Of a DNA stretch of 64,000 bases, positions 38,801 through 46,732 are shown one piece after another; the first letter of the stretch is position 1; every line of letters begins with the position of its first letter. Below the pieces are notes generated by a model. That model was not told the DNA's origin, did no database searches, and was given only the letters and a program-made list of their open reading frames with translations. The stretch is from NCBI GenBank assembly GCA_949825045.1, contig OX463820.1, positions 8,134,501 through 8,198,500 of the forward strand, given 5' to 3'. A program made the translations under genes and the position numbers. The DNA is from Argyresthia goedartella. Taxonomy: Eukaryota; Arthropoda; Insecta; Lepidoptera; Argyresthiidae.

Positions 38801-39160
38801 GGATGTTGTCGATTTCATTCATCAAATGATGGTGAGAATTCTAGTAACAAGTGTATTGCATGATATCTAATAATTTAAATGGTTTTGATGGGAGTTTGAT
38901 TAAGTATTTCTTAGTAGCAATTAAAAATATGTAAGTATTTTGCATTCATTCTGATTTCGTAACTAACTAACAATAGCCAGTATACATCAAAGATCAATTA
39001 ATTGACCTGGATCACTTTTTCCTTGTTTCAGGACGAGAATAGATATCACGAAGATATTTTCGGAATCACACTTCGAACTGCAGAAGTACACAGTGCATCA
39101 CGAAATATTGCAATAAGGACCCGGGCAGAGTCTATGAATTCCCAGGTCTCCCAGATTTGA
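18276..39160 (+). CDS. NOS: Nitric oxide synthase (5' end not found)
   Basis: Makes nitric oxide and citrulline from arginine, O2 and NADPH. Exons: 18276-18412, 18803-18965, 21334-21425, 21598-21739, 25982-26127, 29606-29780, 31188-31369, 31541-31655, 32785-33012, 33341-33445, 35326-35405, 35485-35588, 36005-36234, 36455-36703, 36955-37108, 37196-37365, 37451-37661, 37747-37834, 38252-38522, 38640-38831, 39032-39160. All junctions are AG/GT and phases match; the sum is 3363 bases, 1120 residues plus stop. Insect enzymes are usually somewhat longer, so perhaps 80-100 N-terminal residues lie upstream. An in-frame ATG at 18243 is a weaker alternative start. Lepidoptera have two NOS genes; several unusual oxygenase residues make the divergent paralogue possible. 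No inactivating change was seen. Confidence 0.95.
18555..18722 (+). repeat. RTE-like LINE 3' tail in NOS intron 1
   Basis: Carries 'aaaatggacgcaggttgc', 'ctcagcagtgggttcc' and a terminal TGATGATGATAA microsatellite, the usual layout of an RTE-type 3' end. About 170 bases, no intact coding sequence. Confidence 0.5.
19016..19262. mobile_element. MITE in NOS intron 2
   Basis: Inverted ends 'gttagcgtggcaatagcgg' and 'ccgctattgcaacactaac' flank about 200 bases of non-coding DNA. A similar end motif occurs around 34560-34582. Confidence 0.65.
19740..20060 (+). repeat. Dispersed repeat R1, longest copy
   Basis: Runs from 'aacaaatataatgatcgcc' through 'gggggtgagcgaagcgaag' to 'tattggtagtaaaatcg', covering both other copies. 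Non-coding. Confidence 0.75.
20341..20706 (+). CDS. Unrecognised 121-codon ORF in NOS intron 2
   Basis: I do not recognise this protein. It has a mixed, non-repetitive composition with many charged residues ([20 protein letters not shown]) and balanced hydrophobics. Both features are unusual for a chance frame in this AT-rich intron. No intron signals, zinc finger or membrane segment is visible. It sits on the same strand as NOS but is not in the NOS frame and is not homologous to any part of it. It could be a fragment of a transposon protein or a chance frame. Confidence 0.3.
   Translation: MTFRSVFAIPKNNRERTSIFSSLIGLCAFEMGRLKHQLISNGSEESRQKCPFDDAWEPHVELLIRDVEANTWRKLSNEERARRTKVVRSFTTFRLRFQVCFGVNDVRDTQVERFSIVVSGQ
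20957..21254. mobile_element. MITE with ~45-bp TIRs in NOS intron 2
   Basis: The left end 'gattttcatagcaaaaatca' through 'cactagaga' is matched in inverse at the right end ('tgagttttgctatgaaaatt'). The inner parts also share 'aatgtggatt' and 'aatccacatt'. About 298 bases, no coding sequence. Confidence 0.8.
21835..21985 (-). repeat. tRNA-headed SINE (family S3) in NOS intron 4
   Basis: In reverse: 'agctccgtggtctagtgga', 'cttgcttctcacgcagggg', 'caggttcgaattccgtggg', then an 'aaaggcgtgacgctacgtt' tail. The outermost 'cacggagctctt' is duplicated at 21969-22000. Confidence 0.75.
22610..22828 (-). repeat. Repeat D, second near-identical copy in NOS intron 4
   Basis: See 17878-18098. Only a few substitutions separate the two over about 220 bases, although 4.5 kb lie between them. 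Confidence 0.85.
22829..23576. other. Intronic DNA, no feature recognised
   Basis: Part of NOS intron 4 between repeat D and the LINE tail. A short direct repeat ('gagaccttacaa') occurs at about 23086 and 23110. No exon is supported. Confidence 0.4.
23577..25577 (-). pseudogene. 5'-truncated LINE reverse transcriptase (LINE C)
   Basis: A minus-strand non-LTR reverse transcriptase inside NOS intron 4. From about 25500 it reads [20 protein letters not shown] frameshift near 25340 then moves it into the frame that reads [17 protein letters not shown] and [10 protein letters not shown]. From 25054 an open 412-codon frame gives [31 protein letters not shown] and the catalytic [11 protein letters not shown], followed by the thumb region. 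The C-terminus ends in a poly-Gly run. The 3' UTR ends in an A-rich tail (T runs at about 23577-23610). The endonuclease domain is absent. Its clade is unclear. Confidence 0.85.
23832..23882. repeat. (GCC)n microsatellite encoding poly-Gly
   Basis: About 16 uninterrupted GCC/CCG triplets. On the minus strand they are GGC codons in frame with the LINE C reverse transcriptase, only a few codons before its stop. Confidence 0.95.
25578..25768 (-). repeat. tRNA-headed SINE (family S1), uninterrupted copy
   Basis: In reverse it runs from 'tggagaggttgtggttctgc' through 'cccgggttcgatccccggct' and 'tgacgtcgctgtttctgg' to 'ggccagaagcaatgtat'. It abuts the truncated 5' edge of LINE C in the same orientation. 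It is the reference copy used to define the insertion at 1144-1406. Confidence 0.85.
26128..28175. other. NOS intron 5, left part
   Basis: AT-rich with no exon. About 27040-27130 carries a fragment of repeat D ('gtggttccgtttttcc'). About 27985-28050 contains 'gtttctggttcccacggca', a SINE S1 tail fragment. Nothing else is recognised. Confidence 0.45.
28180..29450 (-). pseudogene. mariner-family transposase relic
   Basis: Minus-strand remains of a mariner cut-and-paste transposase within NOS intron 5. The N-terminal part (about 29435-29250) reads [19 protein letters not shown]. About 29080-29000 gives [15 protein letters not shown] with the first catalytic Asp. The open frame at 28521-28189 gives [20 protein letters not shown] and [20 protein letters not shown] with the second and third Asp in the usual D34D spacing. 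Several stops and frameshifts separate these blocks, so the copy is dead. No terminal inverted repeats were identified with confidence. Confidence 0.85.
29974..30350. repeat. Tandem duplication, 187-bp unit, within repeat A
   Basis: The block starting 'aaattacaataacgttgag' occurs at 29974 and again at 30161, period 187 bases, with a handful of differences. The whole lies inside a minus-strand copy of repeat A (about 29800-30480) in NOS intron 6. Confidence 0.85.
30522..30740 (-). repeat. tRNA-headed SINE (family S2) in NOS intron 6
   Basis: In reverse: 'gacgacccgaatggccgagt', 'agtgaccctgcctacgaag', 'gtcccgggatcgagtc', then a tail ending 'taatcctagtttggggcta'. Same plan as 13634-13930. Confidence 0.8.
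32412..32626. mobile_element. MITE in NOS intron 8
   Basis: The left end 'ggccgatttcaccaacaa' mirrors the right end 'gttggtgaaatcgggc'. Inner arms also match ('ggggacact' and 'agtgtccc'). Possible AT dinucleotide target duplication on both sides. No coding sequence. Confidence 0.8.
32680..32775 (+). repeat. Retroelement 3' tail next to NOS exon 9
   Basis: A short A/T-rich end 'aataaataaatttgactttg' with a GACTTT repeat, the form of a LINE or SINE 3' terminus. It lies within 10 bases of the exon 9 acceptor polypyrimidine region. Confidence 0.4.
32785..33012 (+). other. NOS: NOS calmodulin-binding linker and FMN start (exon 9)
   Basis: A basic, amphipathic stretch ([20 protein letters not shown]) sits between the oxygenase domain and the flavodoxin P-loop ([13 protein letters not shown]). 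This is the standard calmodulin site of animal NOS. Confidence 0.9.
33552..34415. repeat. Nested ~860-bp palindrome in NOS intron 10
   Basis: The two halves (about 33552-33990 and 34017-34415) are inverted copies. Each half contains a ~330-base MITE-like unit bounded by 'tttatctacacacgtatcat' and its complement (33552-33881 and about 34088-34413). Between them lies a second inverted pair ('ctagtgtatgtaactgtaca' and its complement). Inside that is a third, centred near 34017, with 'tgtagcagtcacataa' facing 'ttatgtgactgctaca'. Confidence 0.88.
34420..35325. other. Rest of NOS intron 10
   Basis: Includes at about 34436-34582 sequence related to the MITE at 19016-19262 ('gcgaccgctaccatgcta', 'cccgctattgccatgctaac'). 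Otherwise no feature is recognised. Confidence 0.4.
36455..39160 (+). other. NOS: NOS FAD/NADPH reductase module (exons 14-21)
   Basis: The linking-domain motif [10 protein letters not shown] is in exon 15. The FAD site RFYSISSSP is in exon 17 and GVCSTYL in exon 18. NADPH-binding motifs are [21 protein letters not shown] and AYSRES in exon 19 and [13 protein letters not shown] in exon 20. The last exon has [13 protein letters not shown], including the conserved aromatic that stacks on FAD, followed by a short tail and TGA at 39158. Confidence 0.93.
38115..38190 (-). repeat. RTE-like 3' tail in NOS intron 18
   Basis: In reverse 'gggagaggccatatatggg' is followed by a TGATGATGATGA microsatellite, the terminal block typical of moth RTE elements. 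Confidence 0.45.
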
Positions 39161-39269
39161 TGTTATAAGGAGTAAAACGCCTATTTATTTATCTAACATA
39201 AGACATTTCAGAAGCATTTATAACTAAGTAGATGTTTGAGCTTAGCTGTAAATCAACATTTCATAAAAT

Positions 39270-39275
39270 AATAAA
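39270..39275 (+). terminator. NOS: Poly(A) signal of NOS
   Basis: AATAAA 110 bases after the NOS stop codon, in the intergenic gap before the convergent gene. Confidence 0.65.
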
Positions 39276-39338
39276 TTTTGGGACTATTAAATAAGCCAAT
39301 ATTTTTTACAAGTAATGTATAACTATAGGTGTATTGCA

Positions 39339-39344
39339 TTTATT
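39339..39344 (-). terminator. CFAP299: Poly(A) signal of CFAP299
   Basis: AATAAA on the minus strand about 130 bases after the CFAP299 stop codon. The two signals point at each other with 63 bases between them, so the 3' ends of the two transcripts probably meet or overlap. Confidence 0.6.
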
Positions 39345-39476
39345 GTATATATGTCAAAGTTTACAAAGTGTACAAAGTTTAAATACAATATACATTTCAT
39401 CTCCAAAAAACATGTAGAAATTTTAATTTTCAATGATTTTCCAATAGGCTGTAACACGAAGTGAAGACACGAAATA

Positions 39477-42281
39477 TCAGCTCTTTCTCCTGACGACATG
39501 GTCATAAATCTCAATTTGATTGTACCTTGGCGAGTAGACTCTTTGCTTCATGGTGTTCTGGCCTGGGTCCTGCTGTGGGTCTGGGCATATGATCTTGTGG
39601 TCATGGCGGTTTTGGAATAACAATCCTCTATCTGGATCCATGAGTGGCTACAGAACAAGCAATATGTATAATGTATAGAGATTAATATAGCTTTCATATC
39701 ACACACAGGGGCACAACCGTTTTCTATGATACCAGCACCTATTGATTTTGGACAGAGGTGGATAAACAGCAATAGTTGGCTTGTAGGGATGGGCCTATGG
39801 GATGTAGTGAGAGACGTGTATGTTGGTTCAAAGACGGGCGTTTATTGACTCAGGATGGATACAGACATTGGTTATTATAGAGACGTATCGGCTAAAGGTG
39901 GTGACACACTACAGGCTGCAGCTCAATAAACACATCCAAGAAAGAGGATAACTTCACCAGAAGTATTTTGAGGTCTCCGAAGAGACAGTGAAAGAATTAA
40001 CTAAAACCCCACCTCGATATCTCCCCGAAGGCTTAAACTAAACCGTCTGTTGATAATATCTAACTGGTGAACTATGCAAGTAGAAACCTTATCATTGTTA
40101 CTTCACTTTGTTACTGTGCTTTTAAATTAATTACCTTGTAATTCCTGCTGATGTTACTCCTGACGGTCCCGTGTCGCCAATGGAAATATCCCAAGTCACT
40201 GTCTTTTGGCGACAGTGTTTTGTGGCTCTTGAAGAATGAAGTCCAGTTCTCAGTCAGCAGCCGATGTGCGTAGTCGATGTAGCCAGATATCTCGAAGCCG
40301 CCTTTTGTGAACTCTCTGATGAATATTATGGTCTGGGAAGAGAAGAATGCAATCAGTAGACGAAACTATTCATCATCATAAATGTTGAGATACCAATGAA
40401 ATATCTAGGTCTACAGGACAGAAATAATATAAGAATAAATAAAAAAAACTGAAAATCCGACTGCGGTACACTGAAAAGCACAAAACAAGCTGATAAGACG
40501 AAATTATTGAGATTCGATCAAATTATTATAACACATCAGTGTTAAATTAACAGCAGGCGGAACCCAGCGTAGGGACAAAAAAAAGTTTAACTCCCCCCGA
40601 GTAAGATTAAGCCATGCTCCGGTGCGGGTTGGTGGAGGGGTTCTCAACCTTACACGTTTCCGGGTAAGGCTTGTGCCCCTCAGTGAAGACTTTAAGGTGA
40701 TACGAAAAAATATATAAAAGGAATACCTCCTCATAAGAAAGATAAGAAAGAGCAAACAAAGCCCTCGATTCAAACTAAAATAACGTAGCACCAAACCACA
40801 TAAAACAATGTTTAAAAATAAACTACGCTATTGTGTTAAAAATATTTTCAAGGAAAGTTTACAACTACATAATATCTACATTTAGAATCCAGTTACGCAA
40901 TTAAATAAGTTAGGATTTCAGATTTACAGGAAAAAATTATTAAAAATTAAAGTATTTTCGTATTTAAATTATATCGAGAATCGCGTTTTCCTTCAGTGCG
41001 AATCGAAAGCCAAAATAAAATCTGTAGATGTCTTCGACTATGATGAAGAGTGGAGCAGGAGAAAAGAAGCCTTTGCCCAGCAGTGGGATGATGTAGGGTT
41101 ATAATAATAATAATAATATGATGACTTTATAGTGGAGTAAATTGATTCGAAAAAAAACCCCGAAACCCCGAACCCCTATAAAATGTATAGTGGAGGCGAT
41201 TTTTTAAACTTTTTTTTCGATTAAATGTGGTCCTCTTCAACCCTGTTCGATATGTGCACTTTATAGAGACTCACGCTGTATTGAATTTAATTGTATAGGA
41301 TCTCAATAATTACATAAAGTATTATCTGCTTGTTTTAATCTTCGCTGCAGTCTGGTATAAATTGTAGAGAGCAAGAGATTCAGAACCGTACCTGCAGAAT
41401 GCCGACCCTATTAGCCCTTTCCCGTACAGCTAGCTCCCTATTGAAGGGGTCACTAAGGTCAGCGCCTTCACTCACAAGTACATAAGGCCTGACTGTAGGG
41501 TAGACCACCTCAGAAATGACAGCTCGACGGGTGTAGAACTCTTCCTCTGTTAGAGTGTCGCCGTTTGCTCTGGAATTATAAACAGTATTGATTTAGGTGA
41601 ACTATAGCATCTTGTAAACCATATGAAACGGTCATGGCAACCGCTTCATGAGCTTTGAGCCCGCTCGTGTGCTCGCATGTGGCTTGTGTAGCCAATCTTC
41701 CTTGTGAAGATCCTCGCGCATTCCGGGAATGTGAGCACACCATTAATATAATTATACTGAGTTAGCGCAAGTGGTCGGGCTTTTAACTCATCGCGCTTGT
41801 TGTCGAGCTCGACGCGTTGGTGAATTTCAAAGTCACTGACTTTGAAGCCCTCCACTTGGGTCTGAAAGCGGCTTGCTTCTCCCACTGGTTTCAGCTTATC
41901 AGTTGAGTAATTTAGGTGTGCAAGATTAGTGAACATGACACGTATTCGTTTGAAAAACACAGTTCGCAGAAAATCTCTTCACTTACAGACAAAAACCTCG
42001 GGTATTGGTTGTTAATCTGTTTGTGAGGTCGCTGTTTCTGGTTCTTATGACCAAGGTATTCTAGGTAGCTATAGCCAATGTAGGTGCATGTATATAAATG
42101 ATTATGTTTACCTGTAACCAAGCGAGGCGATGACGCGTGCTGACGCCAAACTCCTCAGGTTCCGAAGATCAGCGATGTCTACCAGCGAGTCCAGATAGTC
42201 CTCCCATCGGTCGAAGGGTAAGAGCCGCCTATCCGCCTCCACATTGGGCGGATACTCGTTTTTCTTCTCCGCCATAGCCAT
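39477..42281 (-). CDS. CFAP299: Cilia- and flagella-associated protein 299
   Basis: A four-exon gene on the minus strand, found by reading short exons between repeats. Exons: 42281-42112, 41569-41392, 40332-40135, 39647-39477. All have AG/GT borders and consistent phases; 717 bases, 238 residues, against about 233 in mammals. Exon 1 gives FDRWEDYLDSLVDIADLRNL and ends at LGYR. Exon 2 has ANGDTLTEEEFYTRR and LSDPFNRELAVRERANR. Exon 3 has TIIFIREFTKGGFEISGYID, YAHRLLTENW and DSDLGYFHW. Exon 4 has DPDRGLLFQN and ends IYDHVVRRKS. These are the landmarks of the conserved CFAP299 (C4orf22) family, linked to sperm and cilia. An ATG two codons downstream (42275) is an alternative start. It converges on NOS. 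Confidence 0.93.
39648..40134. other. CFAP299 intron 3
   Basis: No exon or repeat recognised apart from short AT-rich stretches. Confidence 0.5.
40540..41260 (-). repeat. Repeat A, inverted copy in CFAP299 intron 2
   Basis: In reverse it shares 'aatagcgtagtttattttta' and 'aacgcgattctcgatata'-type blocks with 11560-11865. An RTE-like tail ('gcctttgcccagcagtggg' followed by TAATAATAATAATAA) is inserted in the plus direction at about 41030-41125. Confidence 0.65.
41646..41960 (-). pseudogene. Zinc-finger-tailed transposon fragment in CFAP299 intron 1
   Basis: A 104-codon frame whose C-terminus reads PECARIFTRKIGYTSHMRAH, the shape of a C2H2 finger with the first Cys lost. Such single C-terminal fingers occur at the ends of some LINE polyproteins. 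The rest (VSDFEIHQRVELDNKRDELK) is unrecognised. Most likely a retroelement 3' remnant, not a host gene. Confidence 0.4.
42027..42100 (+). repeat. SINE S1 tail fragment in CFAP299 intron 1
   Basis: 'gaggtcgctgtttctggttc' and 'ccaatgtaggtgcatg' match the tail of the SINE copies at 1407-1490 and 25578-25650. It lies close to the exon 1 donor. Confidence 0.5.
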
Positions 42282-42551
42282 GATGGCTCTAATATGGTTA
42301 AAATTGTTTTAGATACTGATGGCTGGATTGTCTTTCTCAAAATGACGTTAATATCATGGCCTTGTGGTGTACATTAGTTGCTAAAAGTTTACTTTTCCGC
42401 TTCAATCACAATTTTTATGCATGGCAAATCTTTCTTTTCCCAGATAATATCTTCCAAGTTTGTTTACTTTCGTTGATTATTTGTAAATGTCAAATTGGAG
42501 TGATTTATACCAACGCCTAACTAATATGGTCTAAAAGGCCTAACTAAAAGC

Positions 42552-42562
42552 TTGGCGGGAAA
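42552..42562 (+). promoter_or_regulatory. E2F-like site upstream of CFAP299
   Basis: TTGGCGGGAAA matches the E2F consensus and lies about 270 bases upstream of the CFAP299 start codon. Two CRE-like 'acgtca' or 'tgacgt' motifs flank it (about 42571 and 42610). The promoter role is inference. Confidence 0.35.
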
Positions 42563-42942
42563 TAACACTACGTCATTTACATTGTAAGAAAAAAAACTGT
42601 CGACCGAAAATGACGTAGAATGGATTTGCCTCCAAAGCTTTGCGTATATACCCTAGAATCCTAAGCTGGTGGGCCTACTGCGCAAGCTCCGTCGGCATCG
42701 GTGGCGGCTTCATTTTGACAGCTTCGTGCAAGAATGAACTTTATCATTATGACAATACGGTAAGTCAATTCAAACGTCGTCGGTATCGGGATCAATCTTG
42801 GTGGGGCTTGGGCGGTAGGCCGCCTGGTTAACGTCAATCGGCAGGATGAAATTATGTTGAGGTATGAAAAAGGAGGTTTGTTGTGGGTATTGGATTGGGT
42901 ATCGAATAAAGGCATCCTTCCAACGATTACGAACAGTTAAAA

Positions 42943-43165
42943 AGCTCGAAATCGACCCATCATATGAAATTTTACAAAATTTCATATGATGCGTATTACA
43001 ATACTACATAAAGCTGATGAAACCCTCAACAACTTTGACTATTACGAACAGTTAAAAAGTGTATATAGTCAAAGTTGTTGAGGGTTTCATCAGCTTTATG
43101 TAGTATTGTAATACGCATCATATGAAATTTTGTAAAATTTCATATGATGCGTCGATTTCGAGCTG
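42943..43165. repeat. Hairpin with ~100-bp near-perfect arms
   Basis: Arm 1 (about 42943-43042, starting 'gctcgaaatcgacccatcat') and arm 2 (about 43063-43163, ending 'gcgtcgatttcgagct') pair almost throughout. The shared inner stretch is 'ctcaacaactttgactat' against its complement. Each arm itself contains a smaller palindrome, 'catatgaaatttt' against 'aaaatttcatatg'. The ~20-base loop contains 'acgaacagttaaaaag', which also precedes arm 1 at about 42928-42942. Confidence 0.9.
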
Positions 43166-44047
43166 TAAGCAAAAAATCAAAAAACGGGACCTTCTTTGTG
43201 TCCCGCCACTAGGGCTAACCTTAGAGGGGTCTTTAGTATGTTTGCGTTACTATACTAGGTATCGACGGAGAGAACAAATCGATAACATTTCGAGATATTC
43301 TGAATATTTAACAATGGTTCAGAACGCTGTGTGTAGCAAGTGAAGTAGATTCAGCACTAATATAAAAGTGAAGATTTTTTATTATATGTTTATGTCTTTA
43401 TTATTATCACTTACTTCATTTATTTGTGCCCTTACAGCGAATCACAAATCACACAAATAAACATGAAATATTTACAAGAAACAGATACAGTGGGGATCAA
43501 CTAGGCATTGAAATATTAAAATTCCAAGTACTAAGGCGGATACAATAGAAAAAATAAGGCATATTACTTTTTGAATTACTCAAATCCATCAATAAATAAC
43601 AAAGTTAGAAAAGTGTTAGCTTAGGCTGTTTCAAAACGCGCCCGGCGGGCCGAGAACCCTGTTGTGACGTCATCCCATCCTATCGGCCGGCAGTTGGTCA
43701 GCGGCTAGGGCGCTCGCGAATCTAATGTCAGTGTTATCCAATTATTTTAGAGTAAATATGGAACAAGTTTCTATATTAATTTTAGAGAACAGTAATTATC
43801 TTAAAATATGGAAATCGTTTGTGTTAAAACTCATTCAGACAATTAACCAAAGATAGCGGTGGCTGAGTTTTTTAACACAAAGCGGCCTCAAAGTGGAAAA
43901 AAAAATTGCAAGGGGCTGATTCCGCCCCCTTATCGACACTCTGACCAGGTACTGTATCTTTTGTTTTTGTGCAGTAAAGTATGAAGTAAGTATAACAACA
44001 AAGACTTAAGAGAAACCTCGCGTAGAAACGGAGATATCACGACATGC
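43166..44047. other. No gene recognised
   Basis: Includes a GC-rich patch at about 43635-43730 ('cgcgcccggcgggccgaga'), unlike its AT-rich surroundings. Only chance frames. Confidence 0.4.
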
Positions 44048-44061
44048 AGCTAGATTCATTC

Positions 44062-46001
44062 ATTTTTTCATTTCATTTTTTAACTAATGGCAATCTGTCC
44101 TGCTGTTGCCAGACAATTTCTGCCAATATCATGTAGTGGAGGCACATGTGAAGAGACGCGGGGCAAATCTTAAATTGGCTGAATACATTTTAGTAGGTGT
44201 CTATCCGAAATAAAGTTTTACATTATCGTTTAGTTTCATGCAATATATACATAACACACACAAGATAAACTAAGGGACAACACAATAACATAAAGGGAAG
44301 GAAGGGGATACATATCTATTATAATTTTATTTTGTTAATATGGATAAATTTAGCTAATAAAAATACTATCTTTGGGTTGGGGAATAGAGAAAGAAGGTGG
44401 CGAATATTAGTAGGGATAGGGAGACCGATTGAGGGTATTAGGGAGTACAAGGAATCAAGGCCATAAATGGGGCAGTTAAAGAAAATATGGTCAACGGACC
44501 CATCCTCAAGGCCGCACTCGCAAATGGAGGAATCTCTGATTTTTATCTTCTTTAAAAACACTGGAGAACAGCAGTGACCTAAGCGTATTCTGCATAAAAT
44601 TGACACTAATATCTTTGGTAGTTTTTTAAAATTGAAAAACCATGGTTTGCTTGGAATACTTGGTTGAATTGAAGCATAAAAAGCTCCTTTATTTCGACTT
44701 GATTCATGCCACACATCTGACCAAGTCTTCTGAAGATCTTTACCAGGAATGCTGAGCAAGTCATAACAGTGGTTAGAGAAGTACTTTCGATTACTGTTAT
44801 TATCTAAGGCCGCATGTTTAGCCAACTCATCAACGTGATCATTACCAATAATGCCAGAATGACTAGGGATCCAAACCAAAATTACAGCAAAATTTTTTTG
44901 GGAACATTTATAAAGGATATTTTTGATTTCCATAATAATATTACTATGCACTTTTGATTTAAATTGGTTTTGTTGGAGGGCTTGTAAGCAACTTTTGGAG
45001 TCCGAAATTATTAAAGATTCTCTTATATTATGGGATTCAATAAACGAGCAAGCTTCCAAGATCGCAAGGCATTCTCCTGTGTACACTGAGCTTTGAGGCG
45101 GGCTCTGAAGTTTAATTTCTATTTTAGAATTTTCAAAGTATACTGCGAAACCAGTCGGAACAGTCTCTTCCAGCCTGGAGGCGTCAGTATAAAAATATTG
45201 CCAGTCTTCCCATCTTGATCTTAAAACCGAGTTGAAGGACGAGTTTGCTAAAGGAGAACCTTTTACAATATTAAGATCCAAAATAATTTTCGGAGTGAAG
45301 AGGACAGTTGGCAGGGGGAAACAATATAATGGTAATTTATCCTTTCGGATGATTGGGCAGGAGTCCTCGATGTTTTTAAGCTTTCGGAAACTATTGAGAA
45401 TAAGAGGAGGACTCTTACATTTCCAATATTCATTACGAATATTGCAAATATTATTAAGGGATTCTAATTTAAAAAAAAGAGGATGATTTGAGAATAAATA
45501 GGCCCTATATATAAACCGGTCAGAGAGATATTGTCTCCTTAGAATCAAAGAAGGATCTCCGCACTCCACCTGTAAGGCATTTATAGGAGATGATTTCATG
45601 CATCCAGTTATAATTCTAAGTGCCTTAGATTGGATACCATCCAATTTGCGAAGAGCCAGTTTACTACAAGGTTCTAAAAGATAGGATCCATAGTCAAGTA
45701 CACTCCTAATGAGGGCATTATACATCAATTTCAGAGTAAATGGGTGGGCACCCCACCATACCCCAGAGAGAACTCGAAGAATATTTATTGTCTTTTCGCA
45801 TTTATTAACAATATAACTTAGATGAACGGAACCAGATAATTTTGAGTCTAGGAATACGCCTAAGAATTTTACAGAATTACGAACAGGGATAGAGGAATTG
45901 TTTATTTTTAAATCTATGTCAGTAATGCCCCTCTTCCTAGAAAACACTACCACAGTGCTCTTAGAAGCTGATAGATTGAGACCATTGGATAGCAGCCAAA
46001 A
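44062..46001 (-). mobile_element. 5'-truncated I-type LINE (LINE D, copy 1)
   Basis: A minus-strand insertion flanked by a perfect 14-base target-site duplication, 'agctagattcattc', at 44048-44061 and 46002-46015. Its 3' end is a TGAAA-rich tail. The sequence matches the last 1.9 kb of the full-length copy at 49754-55424 with very few differences. Truncation falls just after the reverse-transcriptase active site. Confidence 0.95.
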
Positions 46002-46013
46002 AGCTAGATTCAT
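44319..46013 (-). CDS. I-type LINE ORF2 C-terminal part with RNase H
   Basis: A 564-codon open frame. The first four codons come from the flanking target site. The rest is the thumb/connection region (AWLLSNGLNLSASKSTVVVF-type sequence, VKFLGVFLDSKLSGSVHL) followed by an RNase H domain. RNase H shows the first catalytic Asp (FYTDASRLEE), the Glu helix (GECLAILEACSFIE), the second Asp (IISDSKSCLQAL) and the final Asp helix (WIPSHSGIIGNDHVDELAK). A C-terminal zinc-like cluster follows (CRIRLGHCCSP, CECGLEDGSVDHIFFNC). It has no start of its own and is not expected to work alone, but every RNase H catalytic residue is present. Confidence 0.9.
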   Translation of the reverse strand: MNLAFWLLSNGLNLSASKSTVVVFSRKRGITDIDLKINNSSIPVRNSVKFLGVFLDSKLSGSVHLSYIVNKCEKTINILRVLSGVWWGAHPFTLKLMYNALIRSVLDYGSYLLEPCSKLALRKLDGIQSKALRIITGCMKSSPINALQVECGDPSLILRRQYLSDRFIYRAYLFSNHPLFFKLESLNNICNIRNEYWKCKSPPLILNSFRKLKNIEDSCPIIRKDKLPLYCFPLPTVLFTPKIILDLNIVKGSPLANSSFNSVLRSRWEDWQYFYTDASRLEETVPTGFAVYFENSKIEIKLQSPPQSSVYTGECLAILEACSFIESHNIRESLIISDSKSCLQALQQNQFKSKVHSNIIMEIKNILYKCSQKNFAVILVWIPSHSGIIGNDHVDELAKHAALDNNSNRKYFSNHCYDLLSIPGKDLQKTWSDVWHESSRNKGAFYASIQPSIPSKPWFFNFKKLPKILVSILCRIRLGHCCSPVFLKKIKIRDSSICECGLEDGSVDHIFFNCPIYGLDSLYSLIPSIGLPIPTNIRHLLSLFPNPKIVFLLAKFIHINKIKL

Positions 46014-46015
46014 TC

Positions 46016-46732
46016 GCTATTCATATTCAAGTACCCACCAGTTGAGCTCAAGATTCTAGTCACACACAGTAGTTTCAAACATAATCTAAAATTATACTTG
46101 TTGAAAAAGTGTCCTTACAGCATTAAGGAATTCCTTAATTTAAATTTATCAGTATTGAAATATTTTTATTGTGATGGTAACTATAAATTAATACTGAATC
46201 CTAGAATAACAATTTATGAACTAATTTTGTATAATTTATCTGACATTTTATCAATTTAAATTAAATAAAATAAAAATAATGTCGTACATATTTATTTTTT
46301 TGTAATTCACACACAATGTTTTTGAAATAAATACTTATGACTTTTAGAGTAAGTAACATATAATAAGTCTGTGACTATAAACTATCAGACGGCCAACTTC
46401 TGTACAACAAAAATATGCATATAGAAAAAAATTAGTTTTAATGTTGTGTGACACTTGTTTTTTTCTAACTCATATCATCAATGTAGGCTTGGATACTTCG
46501 GAATACAGCCAATTCTTTATTTGTTTCACCTACCTTCTTTGCCTTTTCATTTTGAGCCTGTCCAACCCGCGCGAAATTCACGCGCCATTATGGACAGGCT
46601 GTTTCAATTTCCTAATAAGATTAAGCTGAGTGAGTTCAATGTACAATGTGAGCTCATGTACAAAAGTTGTTGTTTTTATTTTTTATTTTATTTTTTTATA
46701 TTTTAAATATATAAGGGCGGAAACTCTCGCCC
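46016..46732. other. No gene recognised
   Basis: AT-rich flank between LINE D copy 1 and the P-element relic. Only chance frames. Confidence 0.45.

Noticed and set aside
42876..43163. Repeated small ORFs starting MKFCKISYD
   Set aside because: The shared start comes from the inner palindrome of the hairpin arms. The downstream parts are unrelated.
45232..45486. 84-codon ORF found identically at 45232 (+) and 54003 (-)
   Set aside because: It is the same antisense shadow in the two LINE D copies.
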